NCBI GenBank assembly: GCA_015296025.1
Contig: DVDZ01000144.1
Location: 1-32,871, forward strand
Reading direction: 5' to 3'
DNA: 32,871 bases
From: Thermosynechococcus sp. M46_R2017_013
GTDB taxonomy: Bacteria; Cyanobacteriota; Cyanobacteriia; Thermosynechococcales; Thermosynechococcaceae
The notes beneath the pieces are model-generated. The model did no database searches and was not told where the DNA came from. It saw only the letters and a list, made by a program, of their open reading frames with translations. Both the position numbers and the translations under genes were made by a program. How positions within the stretch are numbered: position 1 is the stretch's first letter; each line of letters opens with the position of its first letter. Shown here in pieces: positions 8,093 to 17,307 of this stretch.

Positions 8093-9165
8093 ATGAATTC
8101 CAGCAACACAGCATTTTCGCTCCATGAAGGGAGCAACTTCCTGCGTAATATCTGGTACTACGGTCTGCCAGCCGCTGACCTCAAGCCGGGTCAGTGTCAA
8201 GCCAAAGTACTCCTAGGAGAACCCATCCTATTTTGTCGTACCACTTCGGGTAAACCCTTTGCTCTGCGCAATCTTTGTCCCCACCGGGGTATTCCCCTGC
8301 ACTATGGTCGCTTCGATGGGGAGGAGGTGGAGTGCCCCTACCATGGCTGGCGCTTTAATGCCCACGGCCACTGTACACTGATTCCCTCCCTCACGAGTGA
8401 TAGTGATGTCGATCTCAAGCACTTTGGTGTGTTGAACTATCCGGTGCAGGAGGTGCAGGGCAATCTCTGGATTTTTTTTCCGGCCAATGAACGCAATGTC
8501 AGCGACCCCACCTTGGAGGTACCCTTAGTGCCCGGATTTAGTGCCGAGACCCAACCCCAAGCGGTGCAAAAATTCATTTTTCCGGGACATCTTGACCAAG
8601 TATTTATCAACTTTATGGATCCCTCCCATGCGCCCTTTGTCCATCGGGCGTGGTGGTGGCGCAAACGGGGCAAACTCTTTGAGAAGGCAAAAACGTTTGA
8701 CCCGTCGCCTATGGCTTTACAATGCGTCGCCATCCCCTGCTGCGCAAATCTTGGGCGCACCATCTTTTAGGCGGTCACCCTGAGGTGGAAATTATCTATC
8801 GGCTACCGGGGATTCGCATCGAAACGAATTATAGCGATCGCCACACCTTTTGTTTTCTGATTACCCTCACCCCCATCAATGACCAGGAAACGGAACTCAC
8901 GGCCACCTACTACTGGACATTTCCATGGCTTGCCCCCCTCAAGCCATTGCTGGCTCCCTTGGCACGGGAATTTCTTAACCAAGATTTGCGTATTGTTGCC
9001 AAGCAAAGTGAAGGCCTGAAGTATAACCCACCGTTGACCCTGATTAAGGAAGCAGATTACCAAGCCAAGTGGTACTACCAGATCAAGCGGGAGTACGAAA
9101 AAGCTACCCAAGAGGGACGCGAATTTGTTAACCCCCTCAAAACCCAAATCCTGCGCTGGCGCTAA
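8093..9165 (+). pseudogene. Rieske non-heme iron oxygenase, pheophorbide a oxygenase/Lls1-like, frameshifted
   Basis: The N-terminal half has a complete Rieske [2Fe-2S] site (C62-x-H64 in LCPHRG, C81-x2-H84 in CPYHGW) and a mononuclear iron motif in NFMDPSHAPFVH. This is the pattern of the chlorophyll-breakdown oxygenase family (PAO, Lls1, Tic55). The frame breaks at 8713-8714 after PSPM; family-like sequence resumes with TMRRHPLLRKSWAHHLLGG. Adding one G (ATGGCTTTA to ATGGGCTTTA) joins both into about 357 residues. A PAO-domain C-terminal half follows (YRLPGIRIETN, YYWTFPWL). As sequenced, the product would end after about 225 residues. The substrate is uncertain. It does not appear to be part of an operon with fabI. 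Confidence 0.82.
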
Positions 9166-9221
9166 AGGCAGCGACCCCTCTGGTAGGATGAGAGGATTAG
9201 ATCGTTACACCGTCTGCACCT

Positions 9222-10001
9222 ATGCTTTTAGATCTATCGGGAAAACGCGCCCTTGTTACAGGCATTGCCAATAACCGCTCCATTGCTTGGGGGATTGCTC
9301 AACAGCTCCATGCAGCAGGTGCCGAACTAGCAGTGACTTACCTTCCCGATGAGCGGGGAAAGCTCAAGCAAAAGGTCGAGGAACTCACCGCACCCCTTGC
9401 CCCCAAGCTACTCCTGCCTTTAGATGTGCAGCAACCCCAACAAATTGCCGAAACCTTTGCAGCAATTCAATCCACTTGGGGTGGCCTAGAGATTTTGATT
9501 CACTGTTTGGCCTTTGCTCAAAAAGAAGATTTGAGTGGTGACTTTTCAGCCGTCTCCCTAGAGGGCTTTAATCTTGCCCTCGATATTAGTGCCTACTCCC
9601 TGATTTCCCTCAGCCGTGCGGCAAAACCCCTGATGACCAACGGCGGTTCAATCATTACCCTTACCTATTTGGGGGGGGTGCGGGTGGTGCCAAACTACAA
9701 TGTCATGGGCATTGCCAAGGCAGCTTTAGAAATGAATGTGCGCTATCTAGCGGCGGAACTGGGGCCTCAGCGTATCCGCGTCAATGGTATTTCCGCTGGC
9801 CCAATTCGTACCTTGGCCTCCTCAGCAGTGGGGGGCATTCTCGACATGATTCACCATGTGGAAGCCACAGCACCACTGCGGCGCACGGTAACCCAAACAG
9901 AAGTGGGTAACACAGCAGCTTTTCTTGCCAGTGATCTAGCCAGTGGCATCACTGGTCAAATTCTTTACGTGGATTCGGGCTACTGCATCATGGGCATGTG
10001 A
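9222..10001 (+). CDS. fabI: Enoyl-[acyl-carrier-protein] reductase (NADH), FabI
   Basis: FabI performs the last reduction in each fatty-acid elongation cycle. The 259-residue protein belongs to the divergent short-chain dehydrogenase group: cofactor loop TGIANNRSIAWGIA (residues 13-26), and catalytic Y149, Y159 and K166 with FabI spacing in TYLGG...NYNVMGIAKAALE. The motif GISAGPIRTLAS and the C-terminal GQILYVDSGYCIMGM are also typical. A tract of eight Gs near 9671 is in frame, which shows that not every long G run here is miscounted. The gene is followed 47 bases later by vipp1 on the same strand. Confidence 0.95.
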   Translation: MLLDLSGKRALVTGIANNRSIAWGIAQQLHAAGAELAVTYLPDERGKLKQKVEELTAPLAPKLLLPLDVQQPQQIAETFAAIQSTWGGLEILIHCLAFAQKEDLSGDFSAVSLEGFNLALDISAYSLISLSRAAKPLMTNGGSIITLTYLGGVRVVPNYNVMGIAKAALEMNVRYLAAELGPQRIRVNGISAGPIRTLASSAVGGILDMIHHVEATAPLRRTVTQTEVGNTAAFLASDLASGITGQILYVDSGYCIMGM

Positions 10002-10048
10002 AAGGTATGCGCTAGAGTAGAGTCAACGAGTTATTGACGAGGCAAAGC

Positions 10049-10894
10049 ATGGGTTTACTTGATCGTGTGGGCATGGTGATTCGCTCTAACCTCAATGCCC
10101 TGGTAAGTTCTGCGGAAGATCCAGAAAAAATTCTCGAGCAAACGATTATTGACATGAATGCCGACTTGGTCAAGTTACGCCAAGCGGTTGCTCAGGCCAT
10201 TGCCGCCCAAAAACGACTCGAACAACAGTACGCGCAAAATCTTAAAGATGCTCAGCAATGGGAAGAACGGGCACGGCTTGCCCTCAGCAGAGGAGATGAA
10301 GCCCTTGCCCTAGAAGCTCTCAACCGCAAGAAAACGGCAACGGACACCGCTGCTGCCCTCAAGGCTCAAGTGGATCAAATGGCGGTACAGGTGAAAACCC
10401 TCAAAGACAACTTAACGGCGCTGGAAAGCAAAATTTCTGAGGCGAAAACGAAGAAGGAGATGCTCAAGGCACGCGTCCGGGCAGCCAAGGCCTCTGAGCA
10501 GATTCATCAGGCCGTCAGCAGGGTGAGCACCTCTAATGCAATGGCGGCATTTGAGCGCATGGAAGATAAAGTCCTACAAATGGAGGCTCGCTCCCAAGCA
10601 ATTGCGGAATTGAGTGGCGATACCTTAGAAAGTAAATTCCAGTCTCTCCAAAGCAGTGCCAACAAACAGGATGCGGAATTTGAACTGCTGGAAATGAAGC
10701 GGCAGATGGGCTTACTACCGGATTCCCCCTCTGCTGGTACGTTACCCCAGAGTGCCAGTGGCAGTAGTCAGTTAAATATCAATATCAGTGTCTCAACTCC
10801 AGAGGTGCAGGATGCGCCCCGTCCAAGCTCATCATCTCCCGCTAAATCCTTTGACGACGATATAACAGAACTGCGCCGCCTCTTGGAGAGTTAA
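10049..10894 (+). CDS. vipp1: PspA/IM30 family protein, Vipp1
   Basis: Vipp1 (IM30) is an ESCRT-III-like protein that forms rings and rods on thylakoid and plasma membranes and is needed for thylakoid biogenesis. The 281-residue protein starts with the membrane-binding helix MGLLDRVGMVIRSNLNALV and a SSAEDPEK segment, then a long coiled coil to about residue 215. The low-complexity linker and the C-terminal helix FDDDITELRRLLES are the extension that separates Vipp1 from bacterial PspA. The ATG at 10049 follows a GAGG sequence; an upstream start at 10034 would add residues absent from the family. Confidence 0.92.
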   Translation: MGLLDRVGMVIRSNLNALVSSAEDPEKILEQTIIDMNADLVKLRQAVAQAIAAQKRLEQQYAQNLKDAQQWEERARLALSRGDEALALEALNRKKTATDTAAALKAQVDQMAVQVKTLKDNLTALESKISEAKTKKEMLKARVRAAKASEQIHQAVSRVSTSNAMAAFERMEDKVLQMEARSQAIAELSGDTLESKFQSLQSSANKQDAEFELLEMKRQMGLLPDSPSAGTLPQSASGSSQLNINISVSTPEVQDAPRPSSSSPAKSFDDDITELRRLLES

Positions 10895-10900
10895 CCTAAG

Positions 10901-10972
10901 TGGGTCGCCTGGGATTCGAACCCAAGACCAATCGGTTAAAAGCCGAGTGCTCTACCGCTGAGCTAGCGACCC
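10901..10972 (-). tRNA. tRNA-Lys (UUU)
   Basis: A 72-base cloverleaf on the minus strand. The acceptor arm GGGTCGC pairs with GCGACCC with discriminator A, the D arm is AGCTCAGCGGTAGAGC, the anticodon loop CTTTTAA gives anticodon UUU, and the T arm is TGGGTTCGAATCCCA. CCA is not encoded. It lies between the 3' ends of vipp1 and the HAD hydrolase gene. Confidence 0.96.
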
Positions 10973-10993
10973 GCACTGTTTTGCAGCTTTTTT

Positions 10994-11022
10994 AGTATAG
11001 AGAAAACCTCCTTGAAAGACAA
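10994..11022 (-). promoter_or_regulatory. Promoter of tRNA-Lys
   Basis: On the minus strand TTGTCT (11022-11017) and TATACT (10999-10994) are separated by 17 bases and lie about 21 bases before the mature tRNA. This is a good sigma-70 type match located right at the 3' end of the HAD gene. Confidence 0.65.
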
Positions 11023-11026
11023 GGGG

Positions 11027-11809
11027 TTAGGGAGCAAACCAGTGGGGAAATTGGCAAAACTGTTCTAGGTTGAGGAGATGAATACGCGGATGTGCCTCGG
11101 CTTGGGCGCGATCGCCAACGGTGATATACCCCCAAGTAGCTAAAAAGAGTTCTGTTGCCTCTAATTCTGGGGTAGCTGCAACTTGTAAAAGCGCCCCAAG
11201 GCGATCTTCAACAAACCACAGAGGAGCACCGTAGGTTGACTGGAGGGCTTTAAGGATGTCGGCCTTAGGCTGCTGTTGCTCCTTGCCATAGATGGCCGCC
11301 GCAGGAAAGGAAATGCCCACTTGCGCCAGTAAATAGGTCACAAAGCGTTGCTCTTTGGTGGTGACAATGGCCAAGGGCTGCCCCTGAGCTTGCCAGCGCT
11401 GGAGAGCGGCCACAACACCCCTATAAAAATCATGGAGTGCTAGCCAGCTTTGCCAGTCTGTTTGAATCCAGCGATCGCGCAGGCTATCCACCCGTTCTCC
11501 TAAATCGGTAGCAGTCAGATGGTAGGCAGCAAGCAGGCGATCGCGCACCTTTGGCCAGTCTGCGAGAATCTCTTGAGCAGGGGTGCCTTCAAGGATTGCC
11601 CGCAATAGGAGCGGCATCTCCCAACCCACTGTAATCACAGGCCGAAGTTGACAAAATTCGCGCTCTAGCCTCTCTAGGGAAAGGGTCAAGGGCTGGTCAG
11701 ACCACACCTGCTGATACACCCGCCAACTGGTTTGAAAATATTCCCGCAGGCCGTTGCAGAGCACGCCATCAAAGTCTAGAGCCAGTAAAGAGGGAGGAGT
11801 TTGGGTCAT
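11027..11809 (-). CDS. HAD superfamily hydrolase
   Basis: A 260-residue HAD-type phosphatase-like protein. Motif I is LDFDGVLCNG with nucleophile D12 and acid/base D14. Motif II is IVTTKE (Thr), the motif III lysine lies around YGKEQQQPKAD, and motif IV is WFVEDRLGAL. A helical cap (about residues 20-130) suggests a type C1 member as in phosphoglycolate phosphatases; the substrate is unknown. The frame is open into tRNA-Gln, but the real start is ATG 11809, just before the conserved N-terminus. It begins only 17 bases after tRNA-Gln with no promoter between, so it is probably transcribed with the tRNA. Confidence 0.82.
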   Translation of the reverse strand: MTQTPPSLLALDFDGVLCNGLREYFQTSWRVYQQVWSDQPLTLSLERLEREFCQLRPVITVGWEMPLLLRAILEGTPAQEILADWPKVRDRLLAAYHLTATDLGERVDSLRDRWIQTDWQSWLALHDFYRGVVAALQRWQAQGQPLAIVTTKEQRFVTYLLAQVGISFPAAAIYGKEQQQPKADILKALQSTYGAPLWFVEDRLGALLQVAATPELEATELFLATWGYITVGDRAQAEAHPRIHLLNLEQFCQFPHWFAP

Positions 11810-11826
11810 TAATTTTTTAGCTTCAA

Positions 11827-11898
11827 CTGGGGCGGGAGGATTCGAACCCCCGAATGGCGGGACCAAAACCCGCTGCCTTACCGCTTGGCGACACCCCA
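11827..11898 (-). tRNA. tRNA-Gln (UUG)
   Basis: A 72-base minus-strand tRNA. TGGGGTG pairs with CGCCCCA including one G-T pair, discriminator G, D arm GCCAAGCGGTAAGGC, anticodon loop TTTTGGT with anticodon UUG, and T arm GGGGGTTCGAATCCTCC. CCA is not encoded. The HAD hydrolase gene begins 17 bases downstream. Confidence 0.96.
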
Positions 11899-11913
11899 TT
11901 ACATCGCTTTGTT

Positions 11914-11943
11914 AGCATAGCAAGTCTGGCGACTTTTGTTCAA
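11914..11943 (-). promoter_or_regulatory. Promoter of tRNA-Gln and probably the HAD gene
   Basis: On the minus strand TTGAAC (11943-11938) and TATGCT (11919-11914) are 18 bases apart and end about 15 bases before the tRNA. It is the only promoter-like pair seen for both the tRNA and the following hydrolase gene. Confidence 0.6.
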
Positions 11944-11968
11944 GGGATAAGCTGATTTTTTTTCGTGC

Positions 11969-12979
11969 CTAAATGCTGTAGTACAGGGGAAACGATTTTG
12001 CTTCCCGTGGCTTAATAAAAACCTGCTGTTGGGGTTCAAGGCGAAGCTCATCAAATCGTTCCCGCGATAAGTGGGCCATCAATTCTTGCCCATCGTCTAG
12101 GCGCAGTTCCACTTGAATTTCCCAGCAAGGTGAATGATGCGGTGAATGCGGGCTGAGACCGTACTGCCATTGGGACTAGTCTCAATAATGATGTCGTGGG
12201 GGCGCAGAAAGATATCGCAGTGGGGGGGGAGTGCCTTCCGTTTCTTGAAAGACGCGGGAGCGCAGGACATTTACAGGACCAATGAAGCTCATGACAAAGG
12301 GACTGGCGGGATGGTCGTAAATTTCCGCAGGCGTGCCCACCTGCTCCACCTGACCTTTGTTCATGACCACAATTTGATCGGCAACTTCCATGGCTTCCTC
12401 TTGATCGTGGGTCACAAATACCGTTGTGACATGGACATCGTCGTGGAGATGTCGCAGCCATGCCCGCAGTTCTTTGCGCACCTTGGCATCAAGGGCGCCA
12501 AAAGGCTCATCCAGTAACAGCACCTTCGGTTCTACGGCAAGGGCTCGGGCAAGAGCCACCCGCTGGCGCTGTCCTCCCGATAGCTGAGAGGGGTAGCGAT
12601 CGCCCAAACCCGTCAACTGAACCAACTCTAACAGTTCTTCAACTCGGGCTTTAATCTTGGCACGGGGCACCTTGCGCAGCTCTAGGCCAAAGGCGATATT
12701 TTGGCGCACAGTCATGTGCTTGAAAAGGGCATAGTGCTGAAAGACAAAACCAATATTACGCTCTTGGACACTTTGATAGGTCGCGTCTTTACCCGTGAGC
12801 AGAATCCGGCCAGTGTCGGGTATTTCTAGACCCGCAATCAGCCGCAGTAGGGTTGATTTGCCAGACCCCGAAGGCCCCAACAGCGCCACCAAAGAGCCAC
12901 TGGCAATGTCCAAATCCACCTGCTTGACCGCTTGAAAAGAGCCAAAGGACTTAGAAACGTTTTCAATGGTGATGCCCAT
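11969..12979 (-). pseudogene. cysA: CysA-like sulfate/thiosulfate ABC transporter ATPase with two compensating frameshifts
   Basis: This is an ABC-transporter ATPase of the CysA/PotA/MalK class. Walker A is GPSGSGKST (residues 35-43), then the Q-loop FVFQHYALF, the signature LSGGQRQR, Walker [13 protein letters not shown] and the H-loop [10 protein letters not shown]. The C-terminal part is the TOBE-like regulatory domain. An extra G in the eight-G tract 12222-12229 shifts the frame after EGTPP, and a missing C at 12126 shifts it back before [19 protein letters not shown]. Correcting both gives one protein of 336 residues ending at 11969. As sequenced, the product lacks about 90 C-terminal residues. 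[11 protein letters not shown] favours CysA. No permease genes are adjacent, so the substrate is inferred from family only. Confidence 0.82.
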
Positions 12980-13106
12980 AGCACTGCCAGCAATACTCTA
13001 GTTTCTCTATAAGATTACCGTAGTTTTGAGGCCTTGTGCCTTTGCCCACGTGTTAGTCAACAGCCCTCCTTCAATCATGCACTCAACAATTGATTTTCTG
13101 AGAGAC

Positions 13107-13136
13107 TTGTCATAGCACCAAGACACTTGCTAGAAT
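13107..13136 (+). promoter_or_regulatory. Promoter of tRNA-Phe
   Basis: TTGTCA (13107-13112) and TAGAAT (13131-13136) are separated by 18 bases and end 16 bases before the tRNA. This would also be the only evident promoter for the BtuF-like gene downstream. Confidence 0.6.
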
Positions 13137-13152
13137 CATTAAGCACCTTCAA

Positions 13153-13225
<73 letters not shown>

Positions 13226-13236
13226 TTTCTTCCCCC

Positions 13237-14157
13237 ATCCGCCTGGTCTCCCTCTTACCCAGTGCCACAGAAATTGTTGCAGCTCTTGGGTTAACCTCGT
13301 TTCTTGTGGGACGTAGTCATGAGTGCGACTATCCACCAGAAGTCAAGGCATTGCCAGTTTGTACACGAGCACGGCTAGATGTAAAGCAGTCTAGCCTGGC
13401 CATTGAACAAGCAGTCCAAAACCTTCTGCAATTGGCCTTGGGCATCTATGATCTAGAGCTGGCAACCCTCCAGCGGCTCCAGCCCACCCATATCATTACC
13501 CAAGATCAATGCGATGTCTGCGCGGTAACTCTGGGGGATGTCCAACGGGCGATCGCCGAACTCTTTGACCCACCCCCCCAGTTGATTTCACTGCAACCCC
13601 ATTCCCTGGCGGATGTTTGGCAGGATATTCGGCAAGTTGCTCATGCCCTTGGGATGTCTGCTGACCCCCTCCTAAAGTCACTGCACACAAGAATTCAGGC
13701 CTGTCAAGCATGGGTGAGCGATCGCCCGCGGCGGCAGGTGGTCACCATTGAATGGATTGACCCCCTAATGACCAGTGGCAATTGGGTGCCAGAGTTAATT
13801 GCCCTAGCAGGTGGTGAACATGTGCTAGGTACAGCGGGAAAACACTCTTCCTATATTGAGTGGTCAACCCTGCTGGCAATTAATCCAGAGGTGATCATTG
13901 TCATGCCCTGCGGTTTCGACCTCGAACGCACCCGTCAAGAACTCCACCAAGCAGTGCAAACTTATCCCCAATGGCAACAATTGCGTGCCCTGCAAAGCGG
14001 TCAACTGTACATTGTGGATGGCAATGCCTACTTTAATCGCCCCGGCCCGCGCCTAGTGGATTCCCTTGAGATTCTTGTAGAAATTCTCCACCCGTCTCAG
14101 GAACCGAAGTTTCAAGGCACTGGCTGGCAGCAATATGCCCTACCCCTGGCAGAATGA
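13237..14157 (+). CDS. BtuF/FhuD-like periplasmic-binding-fold protein (cobalamin- or siderophore-binding family)
   Basis: The protein has the PF01497-type substrate-binding fold: N-terminal LVSLLPSATEIVAALGL, VGRSHECDYP, ITQDQCDVCAV, then a helical backbone and a second lobe with AGGEHVLGTAGKHSSYIEW and NPEVIIVMPCGFD. It has no signal peptide, like many cobalamin-binding-protein annotations in cyanobacteria whose function is unproved. The start is a real puzzle. Homologues begin M-(R/K)-(I/L)-VSLLPSATE, and here the Met position is ATC at 13237; there is no ATG, GTG or TTG in any frame between the tRNA-Phe end and this point. Other candidates are ATT 13225, CTG 13243 or TTG 13168 inside the tRNA. 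The start given is a best guess. Confidence 0.75.
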   Translation: MRLVSLLPSATEIVAALGLTSFLVGRSHECDYPPEVKALPVCTRARLDVKQSSLAIEQAVQNLLQLALGIYDLELATLQRLQPTHIITQDQCDVCAVTLGDVQRAIAELFDPPPQLISLQPHSLADVWQDIRQVAHALGMSADPLLKSLHTRIQACQAWVSDRPRRQVVTIEWIDPLMTSGNWVPELIALAGGEHVLGTAGKHSSYIEWSTLLAINPEVIIVMPCGFDLERTRQELHQAVQTYPQWQQLRALQSGQLYIVDGNAYFNRPGPRLVDSLEILVEILHPSQEPKFQGTGWQQYALPLAE

Positions 14158-14295
14158 CCCCTCAAGCAATGAATCTGAAAAAAAGATAAAAATTGACCGT
14201 TGCAGATTTGGCTATTTCGCCTAAGATGAGGGAAACTCAACTGATCTCATTGATCCCGTGCCGTTGTCCCAAATACATCAATAGGCAAACTTCCT

Positions 14296-15885
14296 ATGGC
14301 AATTGGTTATTTAGCACTGGTTTTGCATGCTCACCTCCCCTTTGTTCGCCATCCCGAGAGTGACTACGTCTTAGAGGAAGAGTGGCTGTTTGAGGCGATT
14401 ACCGAAACCTATGTGCCCCTCATCTGGATGTTTGAGGGGCTAAAGCGGGACGGCGTGGACTTCAAAATGACCATGAGTATGACACCGCCATTGATTTCAA
14501 TGCTGCGGGATCCGCTGTTGCAGGAACGCTATGATCAGCACTTGGCAAAACTAGAGGAACTGGCGGAGCTAGAAGTAGAGCGCAATACCTACAATGGCCA
14601 CATCCGCTACCTTGCCGAGCACTATGCCCGAGAATTCAACCGCGTGCGGCAAACGTGGGAACACTACGATCGCGACCTTGTCAAGGCCTTTAAGCAGTTT
14701 CAAGACACCAACAATCTAGAAATCATTACCTGTGGTGCCACCCACGGCTACTTGCCCCTCATGAAAATGTACCCTCAAGCGGTGTGGGCACAACTACAGG
14801 TGGCCTGTGAACACTATGAACAAACCTTTGGTCGTCCGCCCAAGGGCATCTGGCTACCGGAATGCGCCTACTACGAAGGCCTAGAGCGAATGCTTGCCGA
14901 TGCTGGTTTGCGCTATTTCATTACCGATGGCCACGGTATTCTCCATGCCCGTCCCCGCCCTCGCTTTGGCACCTATGCACCGATCTTTACCGAAACAGGA
15001 GTAGCTGCCTTTGGTCGGGATCACGAATCCTCCCAGCAGGTGTGGTCATCGGAGGTGGGCTATCCGGGGGCGCCTGAATACCGCGAATTCTACAAGGACT
15101 TGGGGTGGGAAGCTGATTACGAATACATTAAGCCCTACATCATGCCCAATGGCCAACGCAAAAATACCGGGATTAAGTACCACAAAATTACTGGCCGCGG
15201 TCTTGGTTTAGGGGATAAGCAACTCTATGACCCCTACTGGGCACGGGAAAAAGCAGCCGAACACGCTGCTAACTTCATGTTTAACCGCGAAAACCAAATT
15301 CGTTATCTCTATCACTTAATGCAACGTCCACCGATTGTCGTCTCTCCCTACGATGCTGAACTCTATGGCCATTGGTGGTATGAAGGACCATGGTTTCTGG
15401 ACTTTCTCTTCCGCAAGGTTTGGTTTGACCAAGACACCTTTGCCATGATCCACTTGGCAGACTATCTCCGTGCCCATCCCACACAGCAGGTGTGCCGTCC
15501 TTCCCAGTCTAGTTGGGGTTACAAGGGCTTCCATGAATACTGGCTCAACGACACCAATGCTTGGATTTATCCCCACCTTCACAAAGCCGCCGAACGGATG
15601 ATTGAGCTGGCCAAGGGAGAGCCGTGGGATGAACTGAGTTGGCGTGCCCTCAACCAAGCAGCGCGGGAATTACTGCTTGCCCAATCCTCAGACTGGGCGT
15701 TTATTATGCGCACTGGAACAATGGTGCCCTATGCAGTTCGCCGCACCCGTAGCCACCTGATGCGCTTCCATAAGCTCTACGATGACATCAAGGCACAAAA
15801 AATTGATGCTGGTTGGCTGGAAAAGGTGGAAGCAATTGACAACATCTTTCCTCACATTAACTATCGGGTTTATCGCCCCTTGTAG
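14296..15885 (+). CDS. GH57 1,4-alpha-glucan branching enzyme (DUF1957 C-terminus)
   Basis: This enzyme makes alpha-1,6 branches in glycogen. The 529-residue protein has the GH57 N-terminal motif LVLHAHLPFVRHPE, the catalytic nucleophile E189 in WLPECAY, the general acid D353 in SPYDAELYGHWW, and the C-terminal helical domain FLDFLFRKVW...SSWGYKGFHEYW typical of GH57 branching enzymes. These two catalytic positions agree with the spacing in characterised thermophilic members. Length is normal and no signal peptide is visible. It ends 12 bases from the convergent 3' end of ffh. No other glycogen genes are in the window. Confidence 0.92.
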   Translation: MAIGYLALVLHAHLPFVRHPESDYVLEEEWLFEAITETYVPLIWMFEGLKRDGVDFKMTMSMTPPLISMLRDPLLQERYDQHLAKLEELAELEVERNTYNGHIRYLAEHYAREFNRVRQTWEHYDRDLVKAFKQFQDTNNLEIITCGATHGYLPLMKMYPQAVWAQLQVACEHYEQTFGRPPKGIWLPECAYYEGLERMLADAGLRYFITDGHGILHARPRPRFGTYAPIFTETGVAAFGRDHESSQQVWSSEVGYPGAPEYREFYKDLGWEADYEYIKPYIMPNGQRKNTGIKYHKITGRGLGLGDKQLYDPYWAREKAAEHAANFMFNRENQIRYLYHLMQRPPIVVSPYDAELYGHWWYEGPWFLDFLFRKVWFDQDTFAMIHLADYLRAHPTQQVCRPSQSSWGYKGFHEYWLNDTNAWIYPHLHKAAERMIELAKGEPWDELSWRALNQAARELLLAQSSDWAFIMRTGTMVPYAVRRTRSHLMRFHKLYDDIKAQKIDAGWLEKVEAIDNIFPHINYRVYRPL

Positions 15886-15897
15886 TCAGGGCAATAC

Positions 15898-17307
15898 TTA
15901 AAGAACGCCAAAGCCTTTGCGTTTCTTTTGTTTCTTGGGCTTTTTAGGTATCTGAGGGCGTCCCCCACGACCCATTGGGTTCATGCCTGGCATCCCCATT
16001 CCTGGAAAGCCCCCTTGACCCATCTGCTGCATCAGCGATCGCATTCGTTGGAAATCACTGACCAACTTTGTAACATCGGCAACTTGATAACCCGAACCCT
16101 TGGCAACCCGTTCACGGCGACTGGGGGAGTTAGCGAGAAGTTCAGGATTACGGCGTTCTTCACGAGTCATGGAGTTAATCATGGCTTCTGCCCGCTTGAG
16201 TTGCATTTCCCCCTGCTGGAGTTGCTCCGTTGAGATTTTGTTCATGCCGGGAATGAGCTTCATAATTCCCGCAAGGGAACCCATATTTTTAAGTAGGCGC
16301 AGTTGTTTAAGAAAGTCATCAAAGTCAAACTGGGCTTCGAGAATTTTGCGGGACATTTTTTCAGCATCGGCCAAGTCCACTTCCTCTTGGGCTTTTTCCA
16401 CAAGGGTAAGGACATCCCCCATCCCTAAGATGCGAGAGGCCAAACGATCGGGATAAAAGGGTTGAAGAGCCTCGACTTTTTCGCCGACACCAATAAACTT
16501 GATGGGTTGTCCGGAAACTTGGCGGACAGAAAGAGCGGCACCGCCGCGTGTATCCCCGTCTAGCTTGGTAAGAATGGCGCCCGTAATCCCCACCTGCTCA
16601 TGGAAGGCACGGGTGAGATTGGCTGCCTCTTGCCCAGTCATGGCATCCACCACTAAGAGGATTTCGTGGGGTTGTACCGCTTCCTTGATGGCGGCCAGTT
16701 CTGCCATCATCTCGGCATCAATTTGCAAGCGCCCCGCCGTGTCAATAATCACGGTATCCACACCGAGTTCTTTGGCCTTGGCCACTCCTTGGCGGGCAAT
16801 TTCCACTGGGCTAACTTCTGTGCCCAGCTCGAACACGGGCACGTCAATTTGTTTACCGAGGGTGATTAACTGGTCAATGGCCGCGGGGCGATAAACATCG
16901 GTGGCCACCAAAAGGCTGCTGCGCCGTTCTTTGCGCAGGTGCAGGGCGAGCTTTGCTGTAGCCGTGGTCTTCCCCGTTCCCTGTAAACCTGCCATAAGAA
17001 TAATCGTCGGTGGCGGCTCTACGTGAGCAAGGGGACTGTAGGATTCCCCCATTACCTCAACGAGGGCATCGTAAACAATTTTGATAAATTGCTGATCGGG
17101 ACGAACCCCAGTAATGACCTCAGCGCCGATCGCCCGCTGACGCACGTTTTCAATAAAGTCTTTGGCAACTTGGAGGTTGACATCGGCCTCCAGTAGGGCA
17201 CGGCGCACTTCCCTAAGAGCTTCTTGAATATTGTTTTCCGTAATTTTGTCTTGACCGCGTAGGGTTTTCCAAGCAGATTCAAGGCGTTCAGCAAGGGCGT
17301 CAAACAT
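15898..17307 (-). CDS. ffh: Signal recognition particle GTPase Ffh (SRP54)
   Basis: Ffh binds 4.5S RNA and signal sequences and delivers ribosomes to the membrane through FtsY. The 469-residue protein has an N-domain helical bundle (about 1-95), the GTPase G1 motif GLQGTGKTT (107-115), then DVYRPAAIDQL, IDTAGR, TKLDGDTRGG and the closing loop FIGVGEKVE, and a C-terminal M domain rich in Met and Gly (about 320-450, MRSLMQQMGQGGFPGMGMPG) with a basic tail PKKPKKQKKRKGFGVL. It is monocistronic here and converges with the GH57 gene. Confidence 0.96.
   Translation of the reverse strand: MFDALAERLESAWKTLRGQDKITENNIQEALREVRRALLEADVNLQVAKDFIENVRQRAIGAEVITGVRPDQQFIKIVYDALVEVMGESYSPLAHVEPPPTIILMAGLQGTGKTTATAKLALHLRKERRSSLLVATDVYRPAAIDQLITLGKQIDVPVFELGTEVSPVEIARQGVAKAKELGVDTVIIDTAGRLQIDAEMMAELAAIKEAVQPHEILLVVDAMTGQEAANLTRAFHEQVGITGAILTKLDGDTRGGAALSVRQVSGQPIKFIGVGEKVEALQPFYPDRLASRILGMGDVLTLVEKAQEEVDLADAEKMSRKILEAQFDFDDFLKQLRLLKNMGSLAGIMKLIPGMNKISTEQLQQGEMQLKRAEAMINSMTREERRNPELLANSPSRRERVAKGSGYQVADVTKLVSDFQRMRSLMQQMGQGGFPGMGMPGMNPMGRGGRPQIPKKPKKQKKRKGFGVL

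Noticed and set aside
9671-9678. Eight-G tract in fabI as another frameshift
   Set aside because: The FabI motifs on both sides are in one frame, so the tract length is correct as given.
12146-12517. Plus-strand frame of 123 codons inside cysA
   Set aside because: It is antisense to conserved ABC ATPase motifs; its length comes from the composition of that gene.
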